A stretch of DNA of 64,000 nt from Palleronia salina (GTDB lineage: Bacteria; Pseudomonadota; Alphaproteobacteria; Rhodobacterales; Rhodobacteraceae): positions 186,001 through 250,000 of the forward strand of contig NZ_FQZA01000005.1 of assembly GCF_900141995.1 (NCBI RefSeq). Reading direction: 5' to 3'. Of this stretch, positions 20,509-30,629 are shown piece by piece. Every line of letters begins with the position of its first letter. Within the stretch, counting starts at the first letter, position 1. The translations under genes were made by a program, and so were the position numbers. The notes beneath the pieces are model-generated. The model was given only the letters and a program-made list of their open reading frames with translations, did not search any database and was not told the DNA's origin.

Positions 20509-22971
20509 CTAGTCCTCCAGCCACGCCTCCAGCCGCGCGACCGTGTCCTTCGTGATCGATTGCAGGTCACCCGACAGGTCCAGGTAGGGGCAGGGATCTT
20601 CGAGCCGCTCGCGGGCGTCGCCCATCGAGAAGGCATTGGCCGCGTCCAGCCGCTTGAGCTCGGACCACGTGACCGGCATCGCCACGGCGGCCCCGTCGCG
20701 GGCGCGCAGGGAATAGGGCGCGATGGCCGTCTGGCCGCGGGCGTTGCGGAACCAGTCGATGAAAATCCGGTCCTTGCGCTTGGACTTCGACATGGTCGCG
20801 GTGAAGCGGTCGGGCTCGGCCTCGGACATGGCGTGGGCCAGGGTCTGGGTGAAGCCGCGCACCGTGTCCCAGCCGTGGCTGCGCCGCAGCGGCACCCACA
20901 CATGCAGCCCCTTGCCGCCGGTCGCCAGAGCGCCGGACGCGATGCCCAGGTCGGCCAGCCGGTCGCGCAGGTCGAAGGCGGCGGACCTGGTATCGTCCCA
21001 GCCCAGCCCTTCGTCGGGATCCAGGTCGAAAACCATGCGGTCCGGCCGGTCCAACCGGTCGGTCCGGCTGCCCCAGATGTGGAACTCGATCGTCCCCATC
21101 TGCGCCGCGGCCACGAAGGACTCGGGGCGCGTGGCGTACATGTAGGTCGCGGTCTCGCCGTCCTCTTCCTCGATCTCGATCTCCTGGATCGCGTCGGGGA
21201 ACCCGTCGCCCGCGTGCTTCTGGAAGAAGGTCTGCCCGCCGATGCCCTTGGGTGCGCGCAACAGCGACAGGGGACGGTTCCCGGCGATCTCGGTCATCCG
21301 CTCGCCCACCCGTTCGTAATGCCGCGCCACGTCCAGCTTGGTGCAGCCCATGCCGGGAAAGACCTCGCGATCGGGCGAGCTGATGCGCTGGCCGGCGACT
21401 TTGCCGGGGCTCTCATCGCCCGTCCCGGCGCTGTCGGTCTGCTTGGGCGTCTCCAGCCGGACCGCCTCGGCGGCCTTGTCCTTGCGTGTGCCCTGGTAGG
21501 CGCCATGCCGGATGTGGCCATCGGCTGTGAACTCGGTGAACTCGACCTCGATCACGGTGTCGGGCGTGACCCATCGGGCGTCCCGTTCGATGTCGCGCGG
21601 CACCTCGGCGAAGGGTGATGTCTTCCGCTCGTTGAAACCGTTGGACAGCGAGTCGAGGGCGTCCTGCGCGAACCCGGTGCCGACCCGACCGCGATAGCGC
21701 AGCGCGCCATCGGACCCATATTCGCCGACCAGCAGCGAGGCGAACGGCCGGTTCTTCTCGGACGGGGCGAAGCCGCCGACGACGAATTCCTGCCGGTTCG
21801 TGCATTTCACCTTGCGCCATGCCTTCACGCGGCGGCCCTTGTAGGCGGCCGACAGTTTTTTCGAGATGATGCCTTCGGCCCCGCGTTCGCAGGCGGCCTG
21901 GAACACCTCGGGGCCGCGGCCCACGACCTGGTCGGTCAGGCGCAGGGGGCCATCCTTCGGGACGCCGCGGAACAGCTTCTCAAGCGCCGCGCGCCGGTCC
22001 GACTGGCTTTCGCCCGTCATGTCGGTGCCGTCCAGCGACAGGATGTCGAAGCAGTAGAACACCAGGTCGCCCCCATTCGACAGCGCGCGCTGGAGCGAGG
22101 AAAAGGGCGAGCCGTCGATCTTCGCCGCCATCACCTCGCCGTCCAGCAGGCATGCATCGCAGGGCAGGGGATCGAACGCCCCCGCGAGCGCGAAGAACTT
22201 CTCGGTCCAGTCCTTGCCGTTGCGGGTCCAGAGGGTCACGCCGCCCTTTCCGATGGCCGCAAGCGCGCGATAGCCGTCGAACTTGGTCTCGTGCACCCAG
22301 TCGTCGCCCTCGGGCGCGTCCTCGACCAGGGTCGCAAGCTGCGGCTTGCGGAACTTCGGCGCGCGCCGGTCGCGGTCGGGGCTGGCGCTGTCCGTCGCCT
22401 CGGGGTCGGCGTTCTCGGCGATCGCCTCCATGTCGCGCCCGGTGGCGACGCTGGTCGTGAACGCCCCGGTCAGGGTGTCGCTGTCGTCGGTATAGCCGTC
22501 CTTCTCCTTGATCAGCAGCCACGCGCGGTCGCCGCCCTTCTTGAAGCGCACCAGGGCATAGCCACCGCGCATCCGCTCGCCCGCGATGTCCATTTTGAGA
22601 TTGCCGTTCTCCAGCATCTCCGCCACGTCGCCGCGCGGGCTCCAGGTCCCGCGGTCCCACAGCATGACGGTGCCGCCGCCGTATTCGTCCTCGGGGATCG
22701 TGCCCTCGAAATCGCCGTAGTCCAGCGGGTGATCCTCGGTCCGCTGCGCCAGCCGCTTGTCGCCGGGGTCGGGCGACGGGCCTTTCGGGATCGCCCAGGA
22801 CAGAAGCGCGCCGTCCCATTCCAGCCGCAGATCGTAGTGCAGCGACGACGCGTCATGCTTCTGCACCGAGAACCAAAGCGCGTCCTCGCGGCTTTCGCCC
22901 ACGACGCCCTTGGGCTCGCTGGTTTTTCGGAAGTCGCGCTTGTCGTTGTAGTCCTTCAGCCGGTCCGCCAT
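20509..22971 (-). CDS. ligD: ATP-dependent DNA ligase D (PE-ligase-polymerase)
   Basis: This 820-residue enzyme seals double-strand breaks in bacterial non-homologous end joining together with Ku. The N-terminal 3'-phosphoesterase domain carries H39, H45 and D47 (QKHDASSLHYDLRLEWDG). The ligase domain has the adenylated lysine K230 in ETKFDGYRA. The C-terminal primase-like polymerase domain shows the metal-binding DLDPDEG and HVWVPL motifs. The domain order is that of the Pseudomonas-type enzyme. The start at 22971 overlaps the Ku stop as TGATG, implying translational coupling; a GTG one codon upstream is also in frame. Confidence 0.95.
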   Translation of the reverse strand: MADRLKDYNDKRDFRKTSEPKGVVGESREDALWFSVQKHDASSLHYDLRLEWDGALLSWAIPKGPSPDPGDKRLAQRTEDHPLDYGDFEGTIPEDEYGGGTVMLWDRGTWSPRGDVAEMLENGNLKMDIAGERMRGGYALVRFKKGGDRAWLLIKEKDGYTDDSDTLTGAFTTSVATGRDMEAIAENADPEATDSASPDRDRRAPKFRKPQLATLVEDAPEGDDWVHETKFDGYRALAAIGKGGVTLWTRNGKDWTEKFFALAGAFDPLPCDACLLDGEVMAAKIDGSPFSSLQRALSNGGDLVFYCFDILSLDGTDMTGESQSDRRAALEKLFRGVPKDGPLRLTDQVVGRGPEVFQAACERGAEGIISKKLSAAYKGRRVKAWRKVKCTNRQEFVVGGFAPSEKNRPFASLLVGEYGSDGALRYRGRVGTGFAQDALDSLSNGFNERKTSPFAEVPRDIERDARWVTPDTVIEVEFTEFTADGHIRHGAYQGTRKDKAAEAVRLETPKQTDSAGTGDESPGKVAGQRISSPDREVFPGMGCTKLDVARHYERVGERMTEIAGNRPLSLLRAPKGIGGQTFFQKHAGDGFPDAIQEIEIEEEDGETATYMYATRPESFVAAAQMGTIEFHIWGSRTDRLDRPDRMVFDLDPDEGLGWDDTRSAAFDLRDRLADLGIASGALATGGKGLHVWVPLRRSHGWDTVRGFTQTLAHAMSEAEPDRFTATMSKSKRKDRIFIDWFRNARGQTAIAPYSLRARDGAAVAMPVTWSELKRLDAANAFSMGDARERLEDPCPYLDLSGDLQSITKDTVARLEAWLED

Positions 22972-23819
22972 CACGACGCCTTCTTCTTCTTGCCGGAACC
23001 CTTCTTCTTCGAAGGTCCGCCGCTGGCCTTCTCGTCCTTGTCGAGGCTGGCCTTCAGCGCGCTCATCAGGTCGACCACGTTCTCGCCGCCCCCGCTGTCC
23101 CCGTCATCGGCCAGGATGCGGTCGGTGTCGCCATCCTCGCGCTTGGTTTCGATCAACTCGCGCAGCGCCTGGTAGTAGCTGTCGGAATAGGCCGAGGCGT
23201 CGAAGGGCTTGGTCTTCTTCTCGATCAGCTGGGTCGCCAGTTCCAGCATGTCCTCGTCGGTCTCGTCATCCGAGATTTCCGAGAACATCGGGTCGGCCTC
23301 GCGGATCTCCTCGGCGTAGCGCAAGGTCTCGAGCAGCAGGCCGTCGCCGCAGGGCCGGATGGCGGCCAGGTGTTCCTTGCCGCGCAGGGTGATCTGGCAC
23401 AGGCCCGACTTGCGCTCGGACCGCAGGGCGTCGCGGATGACGCGATAGGCGTCCTCGGTCCCGCTGTCCTTGGGCACCATGTAATAGGGCCGGTCGTAGT
23501 ACAGCGGCGCGATCTCGTCCTGCGCCACGAACTGCACCAGCTCCAGCCGCTTGGACGTCTCGACCTTCAGCTGGTCGATCTCGTCGGGATCAAGAAGGAT
23601 GTATTCGCCGTCATCGGTCTCGTAGCCCTTCACGATGTCGTCGCGGTCGACCGGTCCGACGCCTTCGACGACCTTCTCGTAGCGCACGCGCTTGCCGCTG
23701 GGCTTGTGGATCTGCCGCAGCGACAGGCGCGGCCCCGAACTGGTCGCGGCGTAGAGCTCGACGGAAATGGCGACCAGCGACAGGCGAAGCTGTCCGGTCC
23801 AGACGGCACGTGGGGCCAT
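22971..23819 (-). CDS. ku: Ku homodimeric DNA end-binding protein
   Basis: The 282-residue protein has the bacterial Ku core (SLRQIHKPSGKRVRYEKVVEG, DEIDQLKVETSKRLEL, APLYYDRPYY, MLELATQLIEKK). It ends with a Lys/Ser-rich tail, as is usual for bacterial Ku that recruits LigD. The ATG at 23819 is preceded by AAGGAGGG. It forms an operon with ligD, which starts on the last base of the Ku stop codon. The pair lets the cell rejoin broken DNA without a template, for instance in stationary phase. Confidence 0.95.
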   Translation of the reverse strand: MAPRAVWTGQLRLSLVAISVELYAATSSGPRLSLRQIHKPSGKRVRYEKVVEGVGPVDRDDIVKGYETDDGEYILLDPDEIDQLKVETSKRLELVQFVAQDEIAPLYYDRPYYMVPKDSGTEDAYRVIRDALRSERKSGLCQITLRGKEHLAAIRPCGDGLLLETLRYAEEIREADPMFSEISDDETDEDMLELATQLIEKKTKPFDASAYSDSYYQALRELIETKREDGDTDRILADDGDSGGGENVVDLMSALKASLDKDEKASGGPSKKKGSGKKKKAS

Positions 23820-23898
23820 GGCAATCCCTCCTTGACGCGGGGATAACGGGCAGGCCGGCCAAGAGTTGCAGCGGCGCGGCGCGGAGGCGCGCCGGCGG

Positions 23899-24927
23899 TC
23901 AGCCCGCGTCGGTGATGTTGCAGGGGATCAGGGTGACCTTTTCCTCAGGCTGATCCGACCCGAGCACCCGGAAGACCTCGTCCATCATGGCGTTCACGTC
24001 CTGGCGCGCCATGCCGACATTGCCGGGGATGAGCGCCCCGAACGGGTCCCAGTCGAAGCAGCCGAACAGGGTCCGGTCCGCGCCGAGGGCGCCCCGGTCG
24101 CCCAGCCAGCGGATCACGCCCTCGAGCGAGATGGTCGAGTTCACGAAAATCCCGCGCGGCAGGTCGCCGGTCCACGCGTCGAGCGCGGCATAGGCTTTCG
24201 CGCCGGCATAGCCGCAGGCGAGGATGTTGCTTTCGGGCACCTCGATGCCCCGGTCCGCGTGACCGTCGCGAAAGCCCGCGATCCGCGCGGCGGTGTTGTG
24301 ATCCGTTGCGCGGCCGCCCACGAACAGCAGCGGCTGCCCCGGCGCCGTCCCGTGGCAGGCATCCAGCAGCTTCAGGGTCAGGTCGCGCGCGCCGCCTCGG
24401 TTGTCCGACACGATCGAGGGGGCGGCGCTGCCCGGCAGGTCGAGGTTCAGGCTGCGCACGCCCGCCGCGCGGCAGATGTCGGTGATTCCATCCGGATCGG
24501 TCGCGCCGGTCGCGATGATCGTCTCGACCTGGTAGGACACGAGCTCGCGCGCGGCGGCCGCTTCGAGCTCGGGATCGCGCTGGGCACAGGTGATGACCGG
24601 GAACAGGCCGTGGTTGCGCGCGGTGGCTTCGAACCGCTCGGCGATGGCCCCGAAATAGCGGTTGTCGTATTTCGGGATGATCATCCCGATGATCTTGGAT
24701 CGCGCGCTGCGCAGGACACTTGCCTGGATATTGCGGGAATAGCCGTGCGCTTCGGCCAGTGCCTTCACCCTTTCGGCGGTCTTTCGACTGATCCTGCGCT
24801 TTTCCCAGCTTCCGTTCAGGACGGCGCTCACGGCGCTGGGCGATGCGTTCGCTAGCTCCGCGATGTCGTAGATCGTCTTGCGTCGTGTCACCCGCGATAC
24901 CCCGGCCCTTTTTGATGCGTCCATCAT
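23899..24927 (-). CDS. LacI-family transcriptional regulator of the pentitol operon
   Basis: The 342-residue repressor has an N-terminal LacI helix-turn-helix (TIYDIAELANASPSAVSAVLNGSW, KTAERVKALAEAHGY) and a periplasmic-binding-protein-like sugar domain. Two adjacent ATGs (24927, 24924) are possible starts; the longer upstream extension is not supported. It is divergent from the ABC importer and pentitol catabolic genes, with LacI-like half-sites between them, so it most likely represses that operon until the substrate or its ketose appears. Confidence 0.9.
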   Translation of the reverse strand: MMDASKRAGVSRVTRRKTIYDIAELANASPSAVSAVLNGSWEKRRISRKTAERVKALAEAHGYSRNIQASVLRSARSKIIGMIIPKYDNRYFGAIAERFEATARNHGLFPVITCAQRDPELEAAAARELVSYQVETIIATGATDPDGITDICRAAGVRSLNLDLPGSAAPSIVSDNRGGARDLTLKLLDACHGTAPGQPLLFVGGRATDHNTAARIAGFRDGHADRGIEVPESNILACGYAGAKAYAALDAWTGDLPRGIFVNSTISLEGVIRWLGDRGALGADRTLFGCFDWDPFGALIPGNVGMARQDVNAMMDEVFRVLGSDQPEEKVTLIPCNITDAG

Positions 24928-24973
24928 TGCACTTGACGCGGCGAAGGCAATCTCGTTAGCCTTGCTACATCGG

Positions 24974-24991
24974 TTGAGCAATTTTGCGCAA
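24974..24991. promoter_or_regulatory. Probable LacI-type operator
   Basis: Two similar 8-mers, TTGAGCAA (24974-24981) and the perfect palindrome TTGCGCAA (24984-24991), are spaced 10 bases apart, one DNA turn, between the divergent LacI gene and the importer operon. A CG-centred TTGCGCAA core is common in LacI-family operators. Binding is inferred. Confidence 0.55.
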
Positions 24992-25118
24992 TCGGTTGTG
25001 CGGCTCGCGGGCCGCGGGAGGAAGAGGACAGGTCGATGCTGATCGCGCGCCGTGGCGTGCGAGCGGAGGACCCGCACGACTCCCGCTGCCGGTGCGCCAC
25101 CGGATCGTGGAGGAACAT

Positions 25119-26165
25119 ATGACCAAGCAGACCCTGACCCTGACGACGGCCATAGCGGTCGCAACCGCCGCGTTCGCGGCCGGCGGCGCCGCGGCGCAGA
25201 CTGTGGGTTTCCTGATGCCCGACCAGGCGTCGACCCGTTACGAGGAACGCGACTATCCCGGCTTTCGCGACGCGATGGCCGAGTTGAACCCCGATGTCGA
25301 GGTCGTCTACCAGAACGCCAATGCCGACGCCCAGCTGCAACAGCAGCAGTTCAACTCGCTGATCTCGCAGGGCGCGACGGTGATCGTGCTCGACCCCGTC
25401 GACAGCTCGGCGGCCGCGTCGCTCGTCAACCAGGCGCAGGCGCAGGACGTCCGCGTCATCGCCTATGACCGCCCCATCCCCGATATCCCGGCGGACTTCT
25501 ACGTGTCCTTCGACAACGAGGGGATCGGCCGTGCCATCGCCCAGTCGCTGGTCGACCATCTCCAGGCCGAAGGCGTCGCCGAGGGCTCGGGCGTCCTGCA
25601 GGTCAACGGCTCGCCCACCGACGCGGCGGCGGGTCTGATCCGGGACGGGATCGACAGCGCGCTGGACAGCTCGGCCTACGAGACGCTGGCCGAGTTCGAC
25701 ACGCCGAACTGGGCGCCGCCCGAGGCGCAGCGTTGGGTGGCCGGCCAGATCCAGCGGTTCGGTCCGGATATCGTGGGCGTCGTGGCCGCGAATGACGGCA
25801 CCGCCGGCGGCACCATCGCCGCCTTCAACGCCGCGGGTGTCGACCCCATTCCGCCGGTCACTGGCAACGACGCGACTGTCGCGGCCCTGCAACGCATTAT
25901 CGCGGGCACCCAGTACAACACGATCTCGAAACCGTCCGAGATCGTGGCCGAGGCGGCGGCCGAGATCGCCAACACCTTCCTGCAAGGCGAAACGCCCGAG
26001 GCCGAGACCACGCTCTACGACACGCCCTCGCAGCTCTTCGTGCCCGAGGTCGTGACCCGCGACAACATCGTCGAGATCATCTTCGACGGGGGGATCAATT
26101 CGCCCGACGAGATCTGCACGGCCGAGTTCGTCGACGCGTGCCGCGAACTCGGGATCGTGGACTAG
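25119..26165 (+). CDS. Periplasmic sugar/polyol-binding protein of an ABC importer
   Basis: The protein has 348 residues, starting at an ATG preceded by GGAGG. A signal peptide ends near ...AAGGAAAQ. The mature part is a Peripla_BP_4-type fold like XylF and RbsB (VGFLMPDQASTRYEERDYPGF, DPVDSSAAASLVNQAQAQDVRVIAYDRPI, NGSPTDAAAGLIRDG, AANDGTAGGTIAAFNAAG). It delivers its ligand to the ATPase and permease encoded just downstream. The dehydrogenase and ribulokinase in the same operon suggest a pentitol such as ribitol as ligand, which is an inference. Confidence 0.9.
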   Translation: MTKQTLTLTTAIAVATAAFAAGGAAAQTVGFLMPDQASTRYEERDYPGFRDAMAELNPDVEVVYQNANADAQLQQQQFNSLISQGATVIVLDPVDSSAAASLVNQAQAQDVRVIAYDRPIPDIPADFYVSFDNEGIGRAIAQSLVDHLQAEGVAEGSGVLQVNGSPTDAAAGLIRDGIDSALDSSAYETLAEFDTPNWAPPEAQRWVAGQIQRFGPDIVGVVAANDGTAGGTIAAFNAAGVDPIPPVTGNDATVAALQRIIAGTQYNTISKPSEIVAEAAAEIANTFLQGETPEAETTLYDTPSQLFVPEVVTRDNIVEIIFDGGINSPDEICTAEFVDACRELGIVD

Positions 26166-26227
26166 GCTGAACGCAAGGCGTCCGCCCCCGACCGTGGGGC
26201 GGGCGCACGACGCCGAGGGAGGATGGA

Positions 26228-27034
26228 ATGACAGGGGCCACATCGGACAAGGAGCTGATCCTGAAGCTCAGCAACGTGTCGAAGCAGTTCGGCGCGGTGA
26301 CGGCGCTCGACGGGATCGACATGGAGGTCCACAAGGGCGAGGTCGTCGCGCTGGTGGGCGACAACGGCGCGGGGAAATCGACCCTGGTCAAGATCCTGGC
26401 CGGTGTCCACGCCAAGACCTCCGGCACCATCGAGTTCGAGGGCCGAGAGGTCGAGATCGGCACGCCCGGTCGCGCGCTGGAACTGGGCATCGCCACCGTC
26501 TTCCAGGACCTGGCGCTGTGCGAGAACCTCGACGTGGTGGCCAACCTGTTCCTGGGCCAGGAAATGAACCCCTGGCGGCTGAACGAGATCGAGATGGAGG
26601 TCCGCGCCTGGAAATTGCTGGGCGAGCTCGCCGCGCGCATCCCGTCGGTCCGCGAACCCATCGCGTCCTTGTCGGGCGGCCAGCGCCAGACGGTGGCCAT
26701 CGCCCGGTCGCTGCTGCTGGACCCCGAGATCATCATGCTGGACGAGCCCACCGCCGCGTTGGGCGTGGCGCAAACCGCCGAAGTGCTGAACCTGATCGAG
26801 CGGGTGCGCGACCGGGGGCACGGCGTGATCCTGATCTCTCACAACATGGAAGACGTCCGGGCCGTCGCGGACCGGATCGTGGTCCTGCGGCTGGGCAAGA
26901 ACAACGGCACCTTCGGGCCCGATGCCAGCCAAGAGGAACTGGTCTCGGCCATCACCGGCGCGACCGACAACTCGGTCTCGCGCCGCGCGAAGGCGCGCGA
27001 CGCGGCAAGCAGCGTCGAGGAGGGCGCGAAATGA
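26228..27034 (+). CDS. ABC importer ATP-binding subunit (sugar type, single NBD)
   Basis: The 268-residue subunit has one nucleotide-binding domain. The Walker A is GDNGAGKST, the signature LSGGQRQTVAIARS, the Walker B IIMLDEPTAAL, and the switch His is in ILISHNM. Most ribose-family importers use a fused double ATPase of about 500 residues; the single-domain form resembles FrcA and XylG-like homodimers. Its stop overlaps the permease start (ATGA). Confidence 0.92.
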   Translation: MTGATSDKELILKLSNVSKQFGAVTALDGIDMEVHKGEVVALVGDNGAGKSTLVKILAGVHAKTSGTIEFEGREVEIGTPGRALELGIATVFQDLALCENLDVVANLFLGQEMNPWRLNEIEMEVRAWKLLGELAARIPSVREPIASLSGGQRQTVAIARSLLLDPEIIMLDEPTAALGVAQTAEVLNLIERVRDRGHGVILISHNMEDVRAVADRIVVLRLGKNNGTFGPDASQEELVSAITGATDNSVSRRAKARDAASSVEEGAK

Positions 27035-28266
27035 GCGATACGCAGAAATTCGACCGCGCCGACAGCCGCGTGCGCGAGGATACGGGCCTTGCCGGCGCGG
27101 CGCGGGCCTTCGTCGATCGCGTGCGGTCCGGCGACCTGGGCATGATCCCGGTGATCCTCGGGCTGATCGTGATCGCCGTGGTCTTCACGTCGCTGAACCC
27201 GGTCTTCATGCGGCCGCAGAACCTGACGAACCTGCTGTTCGACGCGGCGGCGGTGGGCCTCATCTCGCTCGGGGTGGTCTTCTGCCTGCTGCTGGGCGAG
27301 ATCGACCTGTCCATCGGCTCCATGTCCGGTGTCGCGTCAGCGATCCTTGGGGTGCTGTGGGTGTCCGTCGGCATCCCGTGGCCGCTGGCTATCCTGGCGG
27401 CGCTCGCGGCGGGGGCGTTCACGGGACTGGTCTATGCCGCCCTGCTGAACCGGTTCGGCATGCCGAGCTTCGTATCCACGCTCGCCGGTTTGCTGGCGCT
27501 GCTCGGGCTTCAGCTTTTCCTTCTCGGCAACTCGGGCTCGATCAACCTGCCGTTCCAGTCCTTCCTGATCCGCTTCGGGCAGATCCTGGTGATGCCGGGC
27601 TGGCTCAGCTACCTGTTGGCGCTGGTGCCCGGACTGGTGATCTTCGTCTTCGGCATGCAGACCCGGTCCGAGCGTGCCGCCGCGAACCTGTCCGTTCCCG
27701 CCATGAGCGTCCTGGTCGCCAAGGCGGCCAGCCTCACGGCGGTGATCCTGATCGCCGTTTGGTATCTGAACCAGGGGCGGGGCGTGCCCTACATGTTCGT
27801 CTTCTTCGTCCTGCTGGTCACGGGGATGGAGTACATCCTGACCCGCACCCAGTTCGGGCGGTCGATCTTCGCCGTCGGCGGCAACCGCGAGGCGGCCCGC
27901 CGCGCGGGGATCAAGGTCGAGCGGATCCGCATCTACGCCTTCATGATCTGTTCGACCTTCGCCGCGGCGGGGGGCATCCTGGCCGCGTCGCGCCTGGCCT
28001 CGGCCAGCCGCCAGGCGGGGACGGGCGACGTAAACCTCAACGCCATCGCGGCGGCGGTGATCGGCGGCACGTCCCTTTTCGGCGGGCGCGGATCGGCATG
28101 GTCGGCGCTGCTGGGCGTGCTGGTCATCCAGGCGATCTCGAACGGCCTGACGCTGCTCAATCTCAGCTCGTCGCTGCGCTACATGATCCTCGGCGCCGTG
28201 CTGGCGCTTGCCGTGATCGTCGACAGCCTTGCACGCCAATCCCGCGCCAGCCACGGTCGCGCCTGA
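27031..28266 (+). CDS. ABC importer permease (XylH/RbsC-like)
   Basis: The 411-residue membrane protein has about ten or more hydrophobic helices. BPD_transp_2 motifs include [20 protein letters not shown] near residue 95 and [20 protein letters not shown] in the cytoplasmic coupling loop. The ATG at 27031 overlaps the ATPase stop, so a longer upstream frame is rejected. It forms the channel of the pentitol-type importer. Confidence 0.92.
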   Translation: MSDTQKFDRADSRVREDTGLAGAARAFVDRVRSGDLGMIPVILGLIVIAVVFTSLNPVFMRPQNLTNLLFDAAAVGLISLGVVFCLLLGEIDLSIGSMSGVASAILGVLWVSVGIPWPLAILAALAAGAFTGLVYAALLNRFGMPSFVSTLAGLLALLGLQLFLLGNSGSINLPFQSFLIRFGQILVMPGWLSYLLALVPGLVIFVFGMQTRSERAAANLSVPAMSVLVAKAASLTAVILIAVWYLNQGRGVPYMFVFFVLLVTGMEYILTRTQFGRSIFAVGGNREAARRAGIKVERIRIYAFMICSTFAAAGGILAASRLASASRQAGTGDVNLNAIAAAVIGGTSLFGGRGSAWSALLGVLVIQAISNGLTLLNLSSSLRYMILGAVLALAVIVDSLARQSRASHGRA

Positions 28267-28279
28267 GCAGGAGAGTCCC

Positions 28280-29008
28280 ATGGCAGAAAGTTTGAACGGC
28301 AAGATCGCGGCGGTGACCGGCGCGGCCTCGGGGATCGGGCTCGCCTGTGCGAAGATCCTGCACGAAAGCGGTGCCCGGGTCGTGCTGGTGGACCGCAACG
28401 CCGAGGCGCTGGAGAAGATCACCGGCGAGATGGGCGACGGCGCCTTCGGCCTGGAACTGGATCTTTTCGACGGCGATGCCGTGATGGAGATGCCGGGGCG
28501 GATCCAGGAGATGGTGGGCCCGCTCGACATCTTCCACGCCAATGCGGGCGCCTACGCCGGCGGCCCGGCGGCCGAGGGCGATCCGGATCACTGGGACCGT
28601 GTCCTGCACCTGAACTGCAACGCCGCCTTCCGCTGCGTGCGCGCGGTCCTGCCCGGCATGATCGAGCGCAAGACCGGCGACATCGTCTTCACCTCGTCGA
28701 TCTCGGGCGTCGTGCCGGTGGTGTGGGAGCCGATCTACACCGCCTCGAAATACGCGGTGCAGGCCTTCCTGCATTCCACCCGCAGGCAGGTGGCCCCCCA
28801 CGGCATCCGCATGGGCGCGGTGCTGCCCGGGCCGGTCGTGACCGCGCTTCTGGACGACTGGCCTAAGGCCAAGATGGACGAGGCGCTGGCCAACGGGTCG
28901 CTCATGCAGCCGCGCGAGGTGGCCGAGGCGGTGCAGTTCATGCTGACCCGGCCACGCGGCGTCGTGGTGCGCGACCTTGTCCTGCTGCCCAACAGCGTGG
29001 ACCTGTAG
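28280..29008 (+). CDS. Short-chain dehydrogenase, ribitol 2-dehydrogenase-like
   Basis: This 242-residue classical SDR has the cofactor motif TGAASGIG near residue 14, HANAG, and the catalytic Ser and YxxxK (SSISG...YTASKYA). It likely oxidises a polyol to a ketose with NAD+. It lies 13 bases after the permease gene and one base before a D-ribulokinase-type gene, so ribitol to D-ribulose is the best guess; other pentitols remain possible. Confidence 0.85.
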   Translation: MAESLNGKIAAVTGAASGIGLACAKILHESGARVVLVDRNAEALEKITGEMGDGAFGLELDLFDGDAVMEMPGRIQEMVGPLDIFHANAGAYAGGPAAEGDPDHWDRVLHLNCNAAFRCVRAVLPGMIERKTGDIVFTSSISGVVPVVWEPIYTASKYAVQAFLHSTRRQVAPHGIRMGAVLPGPVVTALLDDWPKAKMDEALANGSLMQPREVAEAVQFMLTRPRGVVVRDLVLLPNSVDL

Positions 29009-29009
29009 G

Positions 29010-30608
29010 ATGGGGCAGCACGTGATCGGCGTCGATGTCGGAACCGGGTCGGCCCGCGCCGGGGTCTTCGACCTGTCGGGAAATCTCGCCGGGACCGCGA
29101 GCGCGTCCATCGCGGTGCACCGCGAAGGCGGCGACATCGTCGAGCAGTCGTCCGAGGACATCTGGCAAGCGATCTGCACCGCCGTCCGGGGCGCGGTGAA
29201 GGCCGCGAATGTTTCTGGGCCTGACATCGCCGGGATCGGCTTCGATGCCACCTGTTCGCTTGTCGTCCTCGGCGACGAGGACGGCACGCCACTTCCCATC
29301 GGTGATAACAACCACCCCGAGCGCAACGTCATCGTCTGGATGGACCACCGCGCCACCGACCAGGCCTGCCGCATCAACGCGACCGAGCACCCCGTTCTGC
29401 GCTACGTTGGCGGCCAGATCTCGCCCGAGATGCAGACGCCGAAGCTTCTGTGGCTGAAGGAAAACCGCCCCGAGATCTTCGCGGGCGCCTGGCAGTTCTT
29501 CGACCTCACCGATTTCTTCACCTGGCGCGCGACCGGCAGCACGGCCCGGTCCAGCTGCACGGTCACCTGCAAGTGGACCTACCTCGCGCACGAGGATCGG
29601 TGGGATCAGACCTATTTCGACGAGATCGGTCTCGGGGCGTTGGCCAACGAGGGGTTCGCCAGGATCGGAACGCAAATCGTCGCGCCGGGCACCGCGCTGG
29701 GCGACGGGTTGACCGAGCGGGCCGCCGGGGAACTGGGTCTCGCCCCCGGAACGCCGGTCGGTGCCGGGCTGATCGACGCCCATGCCGGTGGCATCGGCAC
29801 CGTCGGCGCCGAGGGCGCGCCGACCGGGACGCTCGGCTATGTCTTTGGCACGTCATCCTGCACCATGACCTCGACGACCGATCCAGCCTTCGTGCCGGGC
29901 GTGTGGGGGCCGTATTACTCGGCCATGGTGCCGGGGCTGTGGCTCAACGAAGGGGGGCAGTCGGCGGCCGGCGCGGCGATCGACCAACTCCTGAGCCTTC
30001 ATCCCGCGGCGGAAGACGCACGCGCCTTGGCGGGCGACCAGAGCCTGCCGGCCTTCCTGTCCAAGCGCGCGCTGGACGCGGTCGCCGGACCATCGGACAC
30101 CGTCGAACTGGCGCGCGGCCTGCACGTTGTGCCCGAATTCCTGGGCAACCGCGCGCCGCATGCCGACCCGCACACCCGCGCCGTGATCGCGGGGCTGGGC
30201 ATGGAGCGCGACGTCGACAGCCTCGTGGCGCTTTACATGGCCGGGTTGTGCGGGATCGGCTACGGCTTGCGGCAGATCTGCGCGGCGCAGAACGACGCTG
30301 GCGTGTCCCCAGAGCGGATCGCCATATCGGGCGGGGCAGGGCGCAGCGACCTGGTGCGCCAGATCCTCGCCGATGCCACCGGGCTCGAGGTCGTGGCGCC
30401 GGAGACCGACGAGCCGGTGCTCCTCGGCTCGGCGATCCTGGGCGCGGTCGCGGCGGGGGTGAAACCGTCGATCGGTGATGCCATGACCACCATGACCAAC
30501 GTGGCGCGCCGGTATGCCCCGACCGTCGCGGTGCAGGCCGTCCACGACAAGCGGTTCCGTCATTTCACGGAGTTGCAGAAGCTCGCTCGGATCGGCGGAT
30601 CGCTCTGA
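29010..30608 (+). CDS. FGGY-family kinase, D-ribulokinase type
   Basis: The 532-residue kinase has the two actin-like lobes of the FGGY family (VIGVDVGTGSARAGVFD at the N-terminus, GIGFDATCSLVVLG, GAGLIDAHAGGIGT, ISGGAGRSDLVRQILAD). The TCSLVVL signature is typical of the D-ribulokinase (YDR109c/FGGY) subgroup. It would turn D-ribulose into D-ribulose 5-phosphate, feeding the pentose phosphate pathway. The ATG at 29010 begins one base after the dehydrogenase stop, indicating coupled translation. It ends the operon. Confidence 0.88.
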   Translation: MGQHVIGVDVGTGSARAGVFDLSGNLAGTASASIAVHREGGDIVEQSSEDIWQAICTAVRGAVKAANVSGPDIAGIGFDATCSLVVLGDEDGTPLPIGDNNHPERNVIVWMDHRATDQACRINATEHPVLRYVGGQISPEMQTPKLLWLKENRPEIFAGAWQFFDLTDFFTWRATGSTARSSCTVTCKWTYLAHEDRWDQTYFDEIGLGALANEGFARIGTQIVAPGTALGDGLTERAAGELGLAPGTPVGAGLIDAHAGGIGTVGAEGAPTGTLGYVFGTSSCTMTSTTDPAFVPGVWGPYYSAMVPGLWLNEGGQSAAGAAIDQLLSLHPAAEDARALAGDQSLPAFLSKRALDAVAGPSDTVELARGLHVVPEFLGNRAPHADPHTRAVIAGLGMERDVDSLVALYMAGLCGIGYGLRQICAAQNDAGVSPERIAISGGAGRSDLVRQILADATGLEVVAPETDEPVLLGSAILGAVAAGVKPSIGDAMTTMTNVARRYAPTVAVQAVHDKRFRHFTELQKLARIGGSL

Positions 30609-30629
30609 GATCTGCGCGATCGGGTGCTT

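Noticed and set aside
24984-25118. Longer 5' extension of the sugar-binding protein
   Set aside because: It would place Arg-rich residues before a perfect signal peptide and cross the operator region. The ATG at 25119 has a GGAGG.
28735-29783. Minus-strand frames opposite the dehydrogenase and ribulokinase genes
   Set aside because: They are Arg/Pro-rich or domain-free and overlap two strongly supported genes.
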